From: Candidatus Sumerlaeaceae bacterium
GTDB lineage: Bacteria > Sumerlaeota > Sumerlaeia > Sumerlaeales > Sumerlaeaceae
Reading direction: 5' to 3'
Length of the DNA stretch: 64,000 nt
Assembly: GCA_019695055.1 (NCBI GenBank)
Contig: JAIBAT010000019.1
Location: 1-64,000, forward strand
The position numbers and the translations under genes were made by a program. The notes beneath the pieces are model-generated. The model was not told the origin of the DNA, searched no databases, and worked only from the letters and a program-made list of their open reading frames with translations. Of this stretch, positions 9,335 through 18,511 are shown in pieces; position 1 is the stretch's first letter, and each line of letters opens with the position of its first letter.

Positions 9335-9898
9335 ATGGCCCAATTGACGCCAAGGGAAAAGGAAACCCTGAAGGGATTGGGGATACTGACGGTTATCGTA
9401 CTGGCCGCCGCCATTTATTATGACTTCCAATTCGCCCGACCGGAAATCCAAAGTATCGGCAAAAAGGTGGGCACTGTCAGCGCGGAAGTCACCGCGATGG
9501 ACAACCGGATCAAGGAGATAAACGTTGCGTTAGCGCATGCGGAGGATTTGCTTCGCAAGGAGGCCATGCTGAAGAAGATTGCGGCCAAGCTGCCGGATTC
9601 GCCTGACGCACCGGGGTTCTTTCAGGCATTGGTGGAATTCCTTAAGACAACCCGGATTGCGTATACCGATTTGTCGCCGGAACCAAACCTCGAGCGAAGT
9701 GCCTACATCGAGATACCTTACAAGATCAAATGCTCGGGCCGATATCACAGCTTTGGCCAGTTCCTGAACCTGATAGAGGAAAACCCATTCCGGTTTATGC
9801 GGGTTAAGACTTTTACAGTTGAGAATCAGGACACGCGCCCAAGCCTTCACCCCATTTCCGTGGAAATCGGCACGTTTACGTTCAAGAAGCGAGGATGA
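9335..9898 (+). CDS. pilO: Type IV pilus inner-membrane protein PilO
   Basis: PilO is the partner of PilN in the periplasmic alignment subcomplex. The 187-aa product has one N-terminal transmembrane helix (LGILTVIVLAAAIYYDFQF), a coiled coil from about 35 to 75, and a C-terminal ferredoxin-like domain containing IPYKIKCSGRYHSFGQFLNLIE, the most characteristic PilO stretch. Length and position directly after pilN support the call. Its stop overlaps the next start (ATGA at 9895-9898), indicating coupled translation. Confidence 0.92.
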   Translation: MAQLTPREKETLKGLGILTVIVLAAAIYYDFQFARPEIQSIGKKVGTVSAEVTAMDNRIKEINVALAHAEDLLRKEAMLKKIAAKLPDSPDAPGFFQALVEFLKTTRIAYTDLSPEPNLERSAYIEIPYKIKCSGRYHSFGQFLNLIEENPFRFMRVKTFTVENQDTRPSLHPISVEIGTFTFKKRG

Positions 9899-10938
9899 CG
9901 GAAACCATGGCCAAAACGTGCAAGAATCAGGCGAAGCTACTCTCGCTTTGCGCCCTTGGGCTTATTGCCTTGGCAGGTCCCATGAAAACCGCGGCACAGC
10001 CCCCTGCAGTGGGGTTGCCGCTTGAGAAGATTGCGGTAACGACGACTGGGACCGCGGAAGTTGAGGCAGCCGCAAATGAGGAGAAGAGTGCGGAGAAAAT
10101 GGTGGCACCCCCTAATGCCACTGGGACCAGTACCGAGAACCCGGAACTGGCTCCACCTGCACCAGTAGCCGACGGCGGACAGCCGGTGGCGGAGAACGCT
10201 GAGACTTCCGTGCCTTCCATGGCGGATACATCGGGGCCGGTCCCGGCGCAAAATGTCGATCCCAAGGATCTTAAGGCGGCTGAGACCATCCTCAAGAATG
10301 CCCGCATATCCCCGGTGAAGCGTGACCGCCCCCAGGATGGTTATGAGAGCGACGAGACCACCCCCACACAGCTGTTTGACGATGCGAATGCCCGGAAAAT
10401 GTTAAGTGAGGAGCCCACCGTGGTTTATCAGGTGGTTTATCAGGGAATTCCGTTGCCGGATCCCATGATCATTCCCTGGTTGAAAAACCGCCAAGTCCTG
10501 AAGGAGAAATTTGACGAAGCCGTGGATTTGCTGGCCCAAGGGCAGCTTGTTTCGGCGCGGCAGAAATTCCTCGGAATTGCCAATGAGTTCCCGGATACAG
10601 ATTTTGCAAAGCAGGCGCTGCAGTTAATCACTGATATTGATAGGTTTATGCCCAAAAATCAGGTTTTACCCCCTGCCCCTGCGCCTGTGGTCGTGGTAAC
10701 TAACATTGAACTTGACTCAAATGTGAAGGTGAGTTCGGTGCTGATAGACAATAACAACCCTGCGGAAAGCTTGGTTATGATAAACGGTCGTGGCTACAAA
10801 GTTGGCGACACCGTGCGTGGCTTTGCCAATCACAAGGTCACGGGCATTGAAGAAGGCATGGTTAGGATTGAGGTAGGAGTTGGCGGCAAGACAAAGGAAT
10901 TTGAGGTTCCTGTCCGCAAGCCGGTGAGTAATTTATGA
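9895..10938 (+). CDS. PilP-position periplasmic pilus protein with helical-repeat and HR-like C-terminal domain
   Basis: It occupies the pilP slot between pilO and the secretin gene but is longer (347 aa) than typical PilP (about 175-180 aa). An N-terminal signal-like segment (KLLSLCALGLIALAG) is followed by a 100-residue low-complexity Ala/Glu/Pro/Thr region. An alpha-helical repeat-like part around 195-245 (FDEAVDLLAQGQLVSARQKF) resembles a TPR. The C-terminal 75 residues (SVLIDNNNPAESLVMINGRG, then YKVGDTVRG and GMVRIEVG) look like the small beta domain that PilP and GspC use to bind the secretin. I infer it bridges PilNO and PilQ. No lipobox is visible, unlike classical PilP lipoproteins. 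It overlaps pilO and pilQ by four bases each. Confidence 0.7.
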   Translation: MTETMAKTCKNQAKLLSLCALGLIALAGPMKTAAQPPAVGLPLEKIAVTTTGTAEVEAAANEEKSAEKMVAPPNATGTSTENPELAPPAPVADGGQPVAENAETSVPSMADTSGPVPAQNVDPKDLKAAETILKNARISPVKRDRPQDGYESDETTPTQLFDDANARKMLSEEPTVVYQVVYQGIPLPDPMIIPWLKNRQVLKEKFDEAVDLLAQGQLVSARQKFLGIANEFPDTDFAKQALQLITDIDRFMPKNQVLPPAPAPVVVVTNIELDSNVKVSSVLIDNNNPAESLVMINGRGYKVGDTVRGFANHKVTGIEEGMVRIEVGVGGKTKEFEVPVRKPVSNL

Positions 10939-12824
10939 AAGGGATTGGTTCTATGCGAAGGGGTTGGTATTTTATCCCACGAATCGCGGGCGTGGCTTTG
11001 CCACTGCTGTTGCTTGCTCCAGTGGCTGGATGGGGAGCGGCGACGGGTCTGGAATCCGCAACAACTGAGACTGCTGTCGCGGGTGAGACTGGTTCCGATG
11101 GTGGTTCTTCTGCAATGTCGCCCCTAGCTGGCGATGATCAGGTTCCCACAAGCTATGATGCGGAGAGTAACCCGTACCTGACCTTGCAAAAGGGTGCAGC
11201 GAACGCCGGGAGTGTGACAGAAGCTTATGTGCCACCGCCCGTAAAAATGGATGCCAATGATCGGGCCAAGGAGCGACTTTCTGATCTCCTTAATGTGCTT
11301 GGCCCCGATATTTTCAATCAGCGGGTTAACATCGCGACGCCACCCGACACAGAAGTTGCCGAGGTCGTGCGGTTGCTTGCCGAACGTGCAAAACTGAATT
11401 TCATTTACGCGGACGGCGTGATTCGCGGTCGTGTAACGCTAAACCTGAAAGATGTCCCACTGGGTGTTGCTCTCCAGGGTCTCCTCGCGTCACAGGATCT
11501 GGCCATCATTCGTGAAGGCGAGAACGTGCTTCGCATTGTTCCGCGAAAGGAAATCCAGCCGGGAACAGTTGAAACCCGCACCATTTCGATCAAATTGAAC
11601 TGGGTGCCGGCCGAAACCATGGCGACCACTCTTAAGGGGTTTGCCGGTGGCACTGCCAGTGCGGTGAACAACGTCAAGGCTCACAAGGAATCCAACACTG
11701 TCATCATTACGGACACGCCGGCAAACGTGGCGCTGCTTCGTGACTTGGTCACCCAGCTCGATGTGCCGGAAAAGCAGGTCATGATCGAGGCTCGTCTGGC
11801 GGAACTGGTGATGGAAAATGGTCGCCAGTTGGGTTCAAAGCTGACTGTCGAAACAAACGATGCCAGCGGCAACAGTCCAACGAAGGGAACGCTCAGCGGC
11901 AATTCGGCAAGTGTGTCCACTAAGTACATTCCCACGTTTAACGACTCCGGTCAGGTTACCGGAATAACCAAGGATGTTACGGCTGTTCCTGCCCAGGCGG
12001 TTCAATCTTTGATCAGCAACCTTTCCGGTCAGCCGACAAATCCAACACTAAGTTTTGGAACCGTGCTGACGATTTTTGGGCGCGAGTATGATGTCGCCGG
12101 GGCCCTCGACGGCCTAGAGAGCAAGAGCATCATTACCACGTTGGCGAATCCCCGGGTCATTACCCTTAACAATCAGGATGCTTTGATCGACATCACCCGC
12201 AAGATTCCCTATATTGAAGCCCAGCAGGGCGCGTCGCAAAATCAGACGGCTGCTACGGTGAAGTTTGAGGAAGTTGGCGTCAAGCTGGCCGTTACTCCGA
12301 CTATTACCAATAATGGTTTTATTCGCATGCGGTTGGAACCTGAGCAGAAGATCCTCAGTGGCGAGTTCTTCAACCCGACCACTCTATCGGATGTTCCGAT
12401 TGTGGCCAAGCGCACGGCTATCACCAACGTCATCGTCCGGGATGAGGAAACCGTGGTTCTGGGGGGGCTGCGTCAGATGGAAGGCGTAGATAGCAAGTCT
12501 CAGTACCCATGGTTCGGTGAGGTTCCCGTTTTGGGTTGGTTCATGAAGCGCTCCACCAAGGGCCACATAAAGAACGACCTGATGCTTTTTGTGACGCCGC
12601 ACATTGTGAAGGCACCAGTCCTCACGCCGGCGGAGTCCTATAAGTGGACCCGCATCGATGCCCACTGGGATTTGCCTGATTACTTCTTCGATGATACCAT
12701 CGGCCAGCGGGAAGCCACGCACCGTGGAACTTTGGATAGCAGTGCCAAGAACTATTATCCATCATTGTTGAAACTGCCGCCCGTCTCGGAAGATGCCTCA
12801 GGCGAGGGCAACAATCAGAACTAA
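10935..12824 (+). CDS. pilQ: Type IV pilus secretin PilQ
   Basis: PilQ forms the outer-membrane pore for the pilus. The 629-aa precursor has a signal peptide (hydrophobic GVALPLLLLAPVAG). An N0/STN domain at about 120-190 includes VNIATPPDTEVAEVVRLLAE and GRVTLNLKDVPL. An N1-type domain at about 205-270 includes TVIITDTPANVALLRDLVTQ. The secretin core runs from about 380 to 570 and ends in the family signature VPVLGWFMKRSTKGHIKNDL and LMLFVTPHIV. No AMIN domains are present, so the N-terminal part is shorter than in Proteobacteria. The start ATG at 10935 overlaps the previous stop as ATGA. A strong terminator follows at 12856. Confidence 0.95.
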   Translation: MKGIGSMRRGWYFIPRIAGVALPLLLLAPVAGWGAATGLESATTETAVAGETGSDGGSSAMSPLAGDDQVPTSYDAESNPYLTLQKGAANAGSVTEAYVPPPVKMDANDRAKERLSDLLNVLGPDIFNQRVNIATPPDTEVAEVVRLLAERAKLNFIYADGVIRGRVTLNLKDVPLGVALQGLLASQDLAIIREGENVLRIVPRKEIQPGTVETRTISIKLNWVPAETMATTLKGFAGGTASAVNNVKAHKESNTVIITDTPANVALLRDLVTQLDVPEKQVMIEARLAELVMENGRQLGSKLTVETNDASGNSPTKGTLSGNSASVSTKYIPTFNDSGQVTGITKDVTAVPAQAVQSLISNLSGQPTNPTLSFGTVLTIFGREYDVAGALDGLESKSIITTLANPRVITLNNQDALIDITRKIPYIEAQQGASQNQTAATVKFEEVGVKLAVTPTITNNGFIRMRLEPEQKILSGEFFNPTTLSDVPIVAKRTAITNVIVRDEETVVLGGLRQMEGVDSKSQYPWFGEVPVLGWFMKRSTKGHIKNDLMLFVTPHIVKAPVLTPAESYKWTRIDAHWDLPDYFFDDTIGQREATHRGTLDSSAKNYYPSLLKLPPVSEDASGEGNNQN

Positions 12825-12855
12825 GGCGCAGGGCCTTCTAAACCTTTCAATAATC

Positions 12856-12893
12856 AGCGGGGTTTCCTCCTACCAGGAAGCCCCGCTTTTTTT
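12856..12893 (+). terminator. Rho-independent terminator after pilQ
   Basis: AGCGGGGTTTCC at 12856-12867 pairs with GGAAGCCCCGCT at 12876-12887 across an 8-base loop, giving a 12-base-pair stem with one G-T wobble. Seven T residues follow directly. It lies 32 bases after the pilQ stop and closes the pilMNOPQ operon. Confidence 0.93.
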
Positions 12894-13223
12894 GCCTTTT
12901 CAGCCTTCAGACTTGGGCCTTTCACCCTGATCCAACTTCGCAAAGGGCCTGCGGGTGGTTCTTTTTGCTCATTTCTTGCTATGGTCCCTCGAATACAAGA
13001 TATGCACCTCCGGCCAAAATGTGTAGCCTCAAGGGTCTGCCAGGGGCCATATGTTGTATCTTTTTTGCGAAACAGCGCATTTTGATGTTGAAATTGCTCC
13101 CCACCGTACGTTTTCTCTCATCCATATCTTTTGGGGTGTTGTCTAAGTCCTTCAGACTCCGCTGGGAGCGCGTCGTGTAGCGGCGCTTTTGTACCCCGTA
13201 ACTTTCCGCTGAGGTGAATGCGA
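12894..13223. other. Non-coding gap between pilQ terminator and smc
   Basis: About 330 bases without a supportable gene. A 71-codon open frame at 12965-13180 has no ribosome binding site and unlikely composition. The region presumably holds the smc promoter, but I could not find a convincing -35/-10 pair. GAGGTG at 13211-13216 is the likely smc ribosome binding site. Confidence 0.6.
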
Positions 13224-16200
13224 ATGCTGTTTTTCAAGCGTCTTGAACTTCATGGCTTCAAGAGCTTTGCCAACAAGACCACGATCGACCTGTTCCCAGG
13301 GGTCACGGTGGTTGTCGGCCCCAATGGCTGCGGCAAATCCAATATTTTTGATTCCATACGCTGGGTGCTCGGCGAGCAAAGCGCCAAGAGCATGCGCGGT
13401 GCCCGCATGGGCGACGTGATCTTCAACGGTTCGGGCGGCGTGAAGGCCACCGGCATGGCGCGCGTCAATCTTGTGCTCAACAACGCCATGCGTGTGCTCC
13501 CCACCGATTTTGACGAAGTTAGTATCCAGCGCCGCCTCTTCCGCACGGGTGAGAGCGAATACCTGATGAATAAGGCCAATTGTCGCCTGAAGGACATCAC
13601 AAATCTTTTTATGGATACTGGTGTCGGCACCGACAGCTACTCCGTCATGGAACAGGGCAAAGTGGATGCTGTCATCAATTCCAAGCCCCTGGAGCGCCGT
13701 GCGATCTTCGACGAGGCCGCTGGAATCGCCAAATACAAGGCTCGCAAGGAGGAGGCGCTGCGCAAACTGGATCGCACGGACGCCGACTTGACGCGCCTGG
13801 CCGACATCATCGCCGAAGTGCGCCGCCAGGCCAATTCCCTCAAGCGCCAGGCCGCCAAGGCAAATCGCTATAAAAAACTTTCAACCGAACTGCGCGTTCT
13901 CGAAATGGAACTGTTGGTTCGCCGATTCTTCATGCTGAAGGAAGCCACCTCCTCCACGGAGACCCGTTACCAGGAGTTGTCGGCCCGCGTCACGGAACTT
14001 CGCGGTGAGTTGGCTGTTCTCGACGAGCAGCAAGCAGCCGGCAGGGTTGCTGCCGATGAGGTGCAGGCTGCACTGGAAGTTTCCCAGTCGCTACAGTTTG
14101 AGGTTAATTCGTCATTGTCGGGCGCTCAGAACCGGATCGCGTTGCTGGAGCAGCGAATTTCCGACCATGGGGATCGCATCAGTTCCCTCGCAGGCGAGAT
14201 CAACCAGCTTGATGACCAGATGCGTGGCTTGGATGAGGAAATTGCCAAATCCGAACTGGAAATCGGAGCACACTCCGCGAGCCTTGATTCACTGCGCGAG
14301 GATTTTTCGAAAAAGAAGGCTCACTTCGACACGCTGAAATCTGACTCGGATCAGTCCCTTTCCTCCTTGGCCAATCTGCGTCAGGAAATCAATTCACTGA
14401 CCCGGAGCCGGTTTGAGGCCGAGAACGAGTCACGCACGGCCCACGCCATGGAAGGCAAGCTCGCCGATGAAATGGCACGCGGTGAGGCGGAGTTGGCGCT
14501 GCTGAACCAGCAGATCGAGGCCATGTCGGTCGAGAAGGACGAAAAGCAGTCGGTGGCGGAGGAGGCGGAGCAGCTGCTGGCGGCTCTCAAGTCCGATTTG
14601 GAATCCACGATTGCCCTGCTCCGCACCTGCGAAGGCAATTACCGAACCTCCCTGACCGAATTGGAGCAAGCCCGCCGCGAAAGCCAGACGTGCCAATCCC
14701 GCCACGACGCCCTGGCGGAGTTGCAGGAGAACTTTGAAGGTTACTATCGCGGGGTTCGCGATGTGATGTTGGCCTCAAAGTCGGGTCAACTTCATGGCAT
14801 CGTGGGGGTGGTCTCCTCTTTGATCGAAGCGAAGGGCGAACACGAGCTGGCCATCGAAGCCGCTCTCGGCAGCCAGGCTCAGGACATCATTGCCGAGACC
14901 GCGGAGGATGGAAAAGCAGCCATCCGGATGCTGAAGCAGTCCAACACCGGGCGTGCCACGCTGCTGCCGTTGGACCTCATACAACCGCGCAGGAACGACG
15001 AGCGCAATCGCTGGGCCCTGGCCGAGCGGGGCGTCGTGGGTTTTGCGACGGACCTCGTCAAGCATGAGGCTCGCATCACTCCTGCCGTCGAGTATCTGCT
15101 TGGTAACGTCCTGGTTTGCGAGAATCTGGACGTGGCGGTGGAACTCCTGCGGCGCGGCGTCAAGACGCGGTTTGTGACGCTGGGTGGCGATGTTCTGAAT
15201 GCCCACGGGGCCATGAGCGGTGGTTCGGTCAAGGCTGCAGGGCTCCTGCACCGGACTCGCGAGGTCAAGGAACTTGCCCAGCAGTTGGAGGGATTGCGCG
15301 GCCGTCTTGCCGGGCTGGAGACCAGCGTCGTCAACCTCCGCGCTGAGCGCGAAAGCTTGCGGGAGCGCCACGACAAATTGATGAAGTCTGCGAATGCGCA
15401 GGAAATCGAGAATGCCCGCGCCCGTTCGGATTTCCAGGTTGTGGATCAAAAGCTTTCCGATAAGCTGGGTCAGCGGACGAGCGTTTTGGAACGCAATTCC
15501 ACGTCCGAGGCGGAGATTGCCGGTTATCGCCAGAAGCAGGAAACTGCCGGCGTCCGCATCGAAGAGCTTTCGCGGCAACTGGTGGACTTGGAAGCACGGC
15601 TGGCCGATGCGGAGGCGCACAGCACCGGCCGTCAGCAGGAGGTGGCCGACTTCGCCCGGGAAATCAATGAGCTGATGATTACGATTAGCACCAACACTGA
15701 GCGGCTCTCCAGCATGCGCGACCGCCTTGCCTCCGCGCAGCGCGAGAAGGTTCGCGTCGCCGGGGTCCAGACAGACAAGCAGGGCGAGATTGCAAACCTG
15801 CGGTCCCAACAGGACGAGGCTGCGGCGGAGATTGAAACACTTCGCAAGACGGTCGAGGAACTGCAGGGCCGCATCGCGGAAATCGCTCAGCAGATTACCC
15901 ATGAGACCGAGAAGCGCGAAGTGGTGCAGCTTGACCTGCGCAAACTTGGCGAAAGGGCCCATGTGCTCCAGCGCGATTTCAACGAGGCCCAAAACGAGCA
16001 CCACGAAGTGGAACTCAAGCGCACGGAAGACCTTGTGCAGCTTCGCAACGTTGAGATCCAGGCCCAGGAGAAGTTCTCGCTCACGCTTGAAGAGGTGATC
16101 ACGCGGGTCTTCTCAGGTGAAGCCGTGGCCGCTGCCGACCTTTCTGAAGATGAGAATACCGAAGAGGCAGCCTTGGAAACCGTATCGACGGAGGAAGCCG

Positions 16201-16967
16201 CTGAAACTGTGACCGAGGCGCCGGCTGGTTACGAATTCACCGGCAACTTCGAGGAGGCGCTGGCGCGCCTTCGTGAGCCGGAAGTCATCGGGCAGCGCAT
16301 CGCAGATCTTCGCACGGCTATTGATCGCATGGGTCCTGTTCACGTCGGCGCCATTGACGAGTACAACGAGCTCAACGCTCGGTACGAGTTTCTGACGACC
16401 CAGGAGCGCGACCTTGTTGTTGCCAAGACCCAGCTTACCGAAACCATCCAGCAAATCGACGAGACCAGCAAGGATCTCTTTGCGAAAGCCTTCACAGAGA
16501 TCCGCGACAACTTCGTCCAGATGTTCCGCAGGCTGTTTGGCGGCGGAAAAGCAGATCTACTGCTGACGGAGGAAAACGGCGTGCTCGACAGCGGCATCGA
16601 CATCGTCGCGCAGCCGCCTGGTAAGAAGCCACAGCATATCTCGTTGCTCTCGGGCGGGGAGAAGGCTCTCACAGCGGTCGCGCTGCTCTTTGCGATCTTC
16701 ATGCGCAAGCCCAGCCCCTTCTGTATTCTCGACGAAATCGATGCACCGTTGGACGACAAGAACATCGAACGGTTCAAGGAACTCGTTCGCGACTTTGCCC
16801 ATACTACGCAGTTCATCATCATAACCCACAACAAGCAAACCATGGCCTTGGCCAACACCATCTACGGTATCACGATGGAGGAACCGGGCGTCAGCAAGGT
16901 AGTCAGCATCAGGCTGGACGAATTCGACCAGAGCGAATTTGCCCGGGAAACCGCGCTGGCCGGTTAA
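13224..16967 (+). CDS. smc: Chromosome segregation protein SMC
   Basis: SMC is the ATPase that, with ScpA and ScpB, forms the bacterial condensin. I prefer the ATG at 13224 (1247 aa, MLFFKRLELHGFKSF) because GAGGTG at 13211 is seven bases away; the ATG at 13218 would leave almost no spacing. The Walker A motif GPNGCGKS is at about residues 32-39. Long coiled coils flank a hinge at about 510-650 (IVGVVSSLIEAKGEHELAIE). The C-terminal head has the signature LSGGEKALTAVALLFA near 1141 and Walker B FCILDEIDAPLDD near 1166. An unusual acidic insertion (Glu/Asp/Thr/Ala-rich, encoded around 16115-16240) lies between the second coiled coil and the C-terminal head. scpA and scpB are not adjacent. Confidence 0.97.
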   Translation: MLFFKRLELHGFKSFANKTTIDLFPGVTVVVGPNGCGKSNIFDSIRWVLGEQSAKSMRGARMGDVIFNGSGGVKATGMARVNLVLNNAMRVLPTDFDEVSIQRRLFRTGESEYLMNKANCRLKDITNLFMDTGVGTDSYSVMEQGKVDAVINSKPLERRAIFDEAAGIAKYKARKEEALRKLDRTDADLTRLADIIAEVRRQANSLKRQAAKANRYKKLSTELRVLEMELLVRRFFMLKEATSSTETRYQELSARVTELRGELAVLDEQQAAGRVAADEVQAALEVSQSLQFEVNSSLSGAQNRIALLEQRISDHGDRISSLAGEINQLDDQMRGLDEEIAKSELEIGAHSASLDSLREDFSKKKAHFDTLKSDSDQSLSSLANLRQEINSLTRSRFEAENESRTAHAMEGKLADEMARGEAELALLNQQIEAMSVEKDEKQSVAEEAEQLLAALKSDLESTIALLRTCEGNYRTSLTELEQARRESQTCQSRHDALAELQENFEGYYRGVRDVMLASKSGQLHGIVGVVSSLIEAKGEHELAIEAALGSQAQDIIAETAEDGKAAIRMLKQSNTGRATLLPLDLIQPRRNDERNRWALAERGVVGFATDLVKHEARITPAVEYLLGNVLVCENLDVAVELLRRGVKTRFVTLGGDVLNAHGAMSGGSVKAAGLLHRTREVKELAQQLEGLRGRLAGLETSVVNLRAERESLRERHDKLMKSANAQEIENARARSDFQVVDQKLSDKLGQRTSVLERNSTSEAEIAGYRQKQETAGVRIEELSRQLVDLEARLADAEAHSTGRQQEVADFAREINELMITISTNTERLSSMRDRLASAQREKVRVAGVQTDKQGEIANLRSQQDEAAAEIETLRKTVEELQGRIAEIAQQITHETEKREVVQLDLRKLGERAHVLQRDFNEAQNEHHEVELKRTEDLVQLRNVEIQAQEKFSLTLEEVITRVFSGEAVAAADLSEDENTEEAALETVSTEEAAETVTEAPAGYEFTGNFEEALARLREPEVIGQRIADLRTAIDRMGPVHVGAIDEYNELNARYEFLTTQERDLVVAKTQLTETIQQIDETSKDLFAKAFTEIRDNFVQMFRRLFGGGKADLLLTEENGVLDSGIDIVAQPPGKKPQHISLLSGGEKALTAVALLFAIFMRKPSPFCILDEIDAPLDDKNIERFKELVRDFAHTTQFIIITHNKQTMALANTIYGITMEEPGVSKVVSIRLDEFDQSEFARETALAG

Positions 16968-17045
16968 GGTGTCTGGTTCGCGGTGCGCCGGAATTCTGTT
17001 GCCCCGGCGCGCCGCGGACATTAGACCCGGCGCATAAGGAGCTAA

Positions 17046-17300
17046 ATGACCATGACCGAGACAACCCCCATCAGCGCCGAGTTTTTGGAGATTCTGCGCT
17101 GTCCCGTGGCCGTCCATTACAAGGACAAGGGCGACGACCCCGGAAAGCTGCGACTGGTAAAGGGGTGCTGGCTTGTTTGCGACGACTCTGGCTACAAGTA
17201 TCCCATCCGTGACGGCATTCCCGACATGCTGGTGGAGGTAGGGGAGAAGTGGAAAGCCACCGGCGAAGCAGACCTGCCAGTTCCTCCGCCTGAAGAGTAA
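17046..17300 (+). CDS. Trm112-family small protein (YcaR-like)
   Basis: This 84-aa protein resembles the Trm112/YcaR (UPF0434) family, whose members include methyltransferase activators in eukaryotes and archaea and poorly understood bacterial proteins. The core motif is present: LEILRCPV near residue 16, then WLVCDDSGYKYPIRDGIPDM. The usual CPxC pair is degenerate (CPVAV), so one zinc ligand is missing. There are extra residues between the halves and an acidic, Pro-rich C-terminus. AAGGAG at 17036-17041 serves the ATG at 17046, though the ATG at 17052 would be spaced better. It follows smc by 78 bases on the same strand. Confidence 0.8.
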   Translation: MTMTETTPISAEFLEILRCPVAVHYKDKGDDPGKLRLVKGCWLVCDDSGYKYPIRDGIPDMLVEVGEKWKATGEADLPVPPPEE

Positions 17301-17307
17301 GTGGCTG

Positions 17308-18468
17308 TCAGGGGCGTGCTGCGGCGCGCTTGGCGCATTGGGCTAACACGGAAGCGCCGCGCCGCACTTCGTCCGCATTCAGGAAACGGTTAAATCCAAT
17401 CCGCACACTACTTGCCAGCCGTTCTGCTGGCAGACCCATTGCCTTCAGCACATGGGATTCGGCAATCACGCCTGAGTGACATGCCGATGCGCTGGAGAGC
17501 ATAACTCCCTCCAGATCGCATGCGATGAGCAGGTCTTCCTTATTGCGCACCCCGTGAAAGGACAGGTTCAGGATTCCCGGCATGCGGCGTTCGTGATCCG
17601 TTGGGCCATTGATTGCATATCCGGCTCCCTCGGAGTCGAGCGTGGACAAAAACAGTCGCTCCAGTTCGACATACTTTGTGCGAGTCTGGTTCGGGGAGGG
17701 CATCGCCTGTACAGCGCGGGCAAACCCGGCCGCGGCGGCTACATTCTCTGTCCCTGCGCGCCTATATTTTTCCTGAGCGCCGCCGACCAGCAATGGCTCC
17801 GCGCTCACGCCGTCGCGGACATAAACCATGGCCATGCCCTTGGGGCCATGAATCTTGTGCGCGGAAACCGTCAGAAAATCCGCCGGCATGGAGCGCACAT
17901 CGAAGGGCACCTTCAGGTAACTTTGCACGATGTCGAGATGAAGCAGAATTCGTGGATACGACAACCGGATGGCAAACAAAGCATCCAAGTCCTGCAACAC
18001 GCCTGTTTCATTGTTGCAGTGCAGAATGCTAATCAGGCGGGTCTCGGGGCGGATGGCTGTGCGAAGTTCGTCGAGCCGCAGGCGCCCCGTGGAATCGGTT
18101 CCGACCTGAGTGACTTCGATACGCGTTGGGTCGGCCCGCTGCTCATAGGCAAGGCGGTTGTATACGCTGGCGTGTTCGGCAGCGCTGGTGATAATATGAA
18201 CCCGTTCGTCCGGTCTGGCCAGGCGGCATACCGCCGCGATCACAAAGTTGTTGGCTTCGGTTCCGCTGGACGCGAAGACAATTTCCTTGGGCTGGGCACA
18301 TAGTGGCGCCGCCACGGCTTCGCGAGCTGTGGCCAGTTCGCGCGCGGCGCGTCGGCCTTCCGCGTGGATGCTCGAAGGGTTTCCAAAGCAATCCCGGGCC
18401 ACGCGCGCCATGGTTTCGGCCACGTCCGGGTCAAGCGGCGTCGTGGCACAGTTGTCGAGGTAGATCAT
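17308..18468 (-). CDS. Cysteine desulfurase (IscS/NifS family)
   Basis: This is a PLP-dependent class V aminotransferase-fold enzyme that takes sulfur from cysteine for Fe-S clusters, thiolation or cofactors. Counting from the ATG at 18468 (386 aa; a TTG six bases upstream is possible), it starts MIYLDNCATTPLDP. His99 (AAEHASV) stacks on PLP, NNETG is at 152-156, and Lys205 in SAHKIHGPKG is the PLP lysine. The active-site Cys330 lies in SSASACHSG, on the longer-loop group I (NifS/IscS) pattern. No iscU, thiI or mnmA homologue is beside it, so the sulfur acceptor is unknown. It is convergent with the Trm112-like gene. Confidence 0.93.
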   Translation of the reverse strand: MIYLDNCATTPLDPDVAETMARVARDCFGNPSSIHAEGRRAARELATAREAVAAPLCAQPKEIVFASSGTEANNFVIAAVCRLARPDERVHIITSAAEHASVYNRLAYEQRADPTRIEVTQVGTDSTGRLRLDELRTAIRPETRLISILHCNNETGVLQDLDALFAIRLSYPRILLHLDIVQSYLKVPFDVRSMPADFLTVSAHKIHGPKGMAMVYVRDGVSAEPLLVGGAQEKYRRAGTENVAAAAGFARAVQAMPSPNQTRTKYVELERLFLSTLDSEGAGYAINGPTDHERRMPGILNLSFHGVRNKEDLLIACDLEGVMLSSASACHSGVIAESHVLKAMGLPAERLASSVRIGFNRFLNADEVRRGASVLAQCAKRAAARP

Positions 18469-18511
18469 TTCCAAGGGGCACCTACCCCCGCAGGGCTCGA
18501 TTCAATCAGTG

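Noticed and set aside
12965..13180. 71-codon open frame before smc
   Set aside because: No ribosome binding site, no conserved-looking segment, and codon usage unlike neighbours.
16978..17020. GC-rich hairpin GCGCCGG/CCGGCGC after smc
   Set aside because: No T run follows and the next gene is on the same strand, so I do not call it a terminator.
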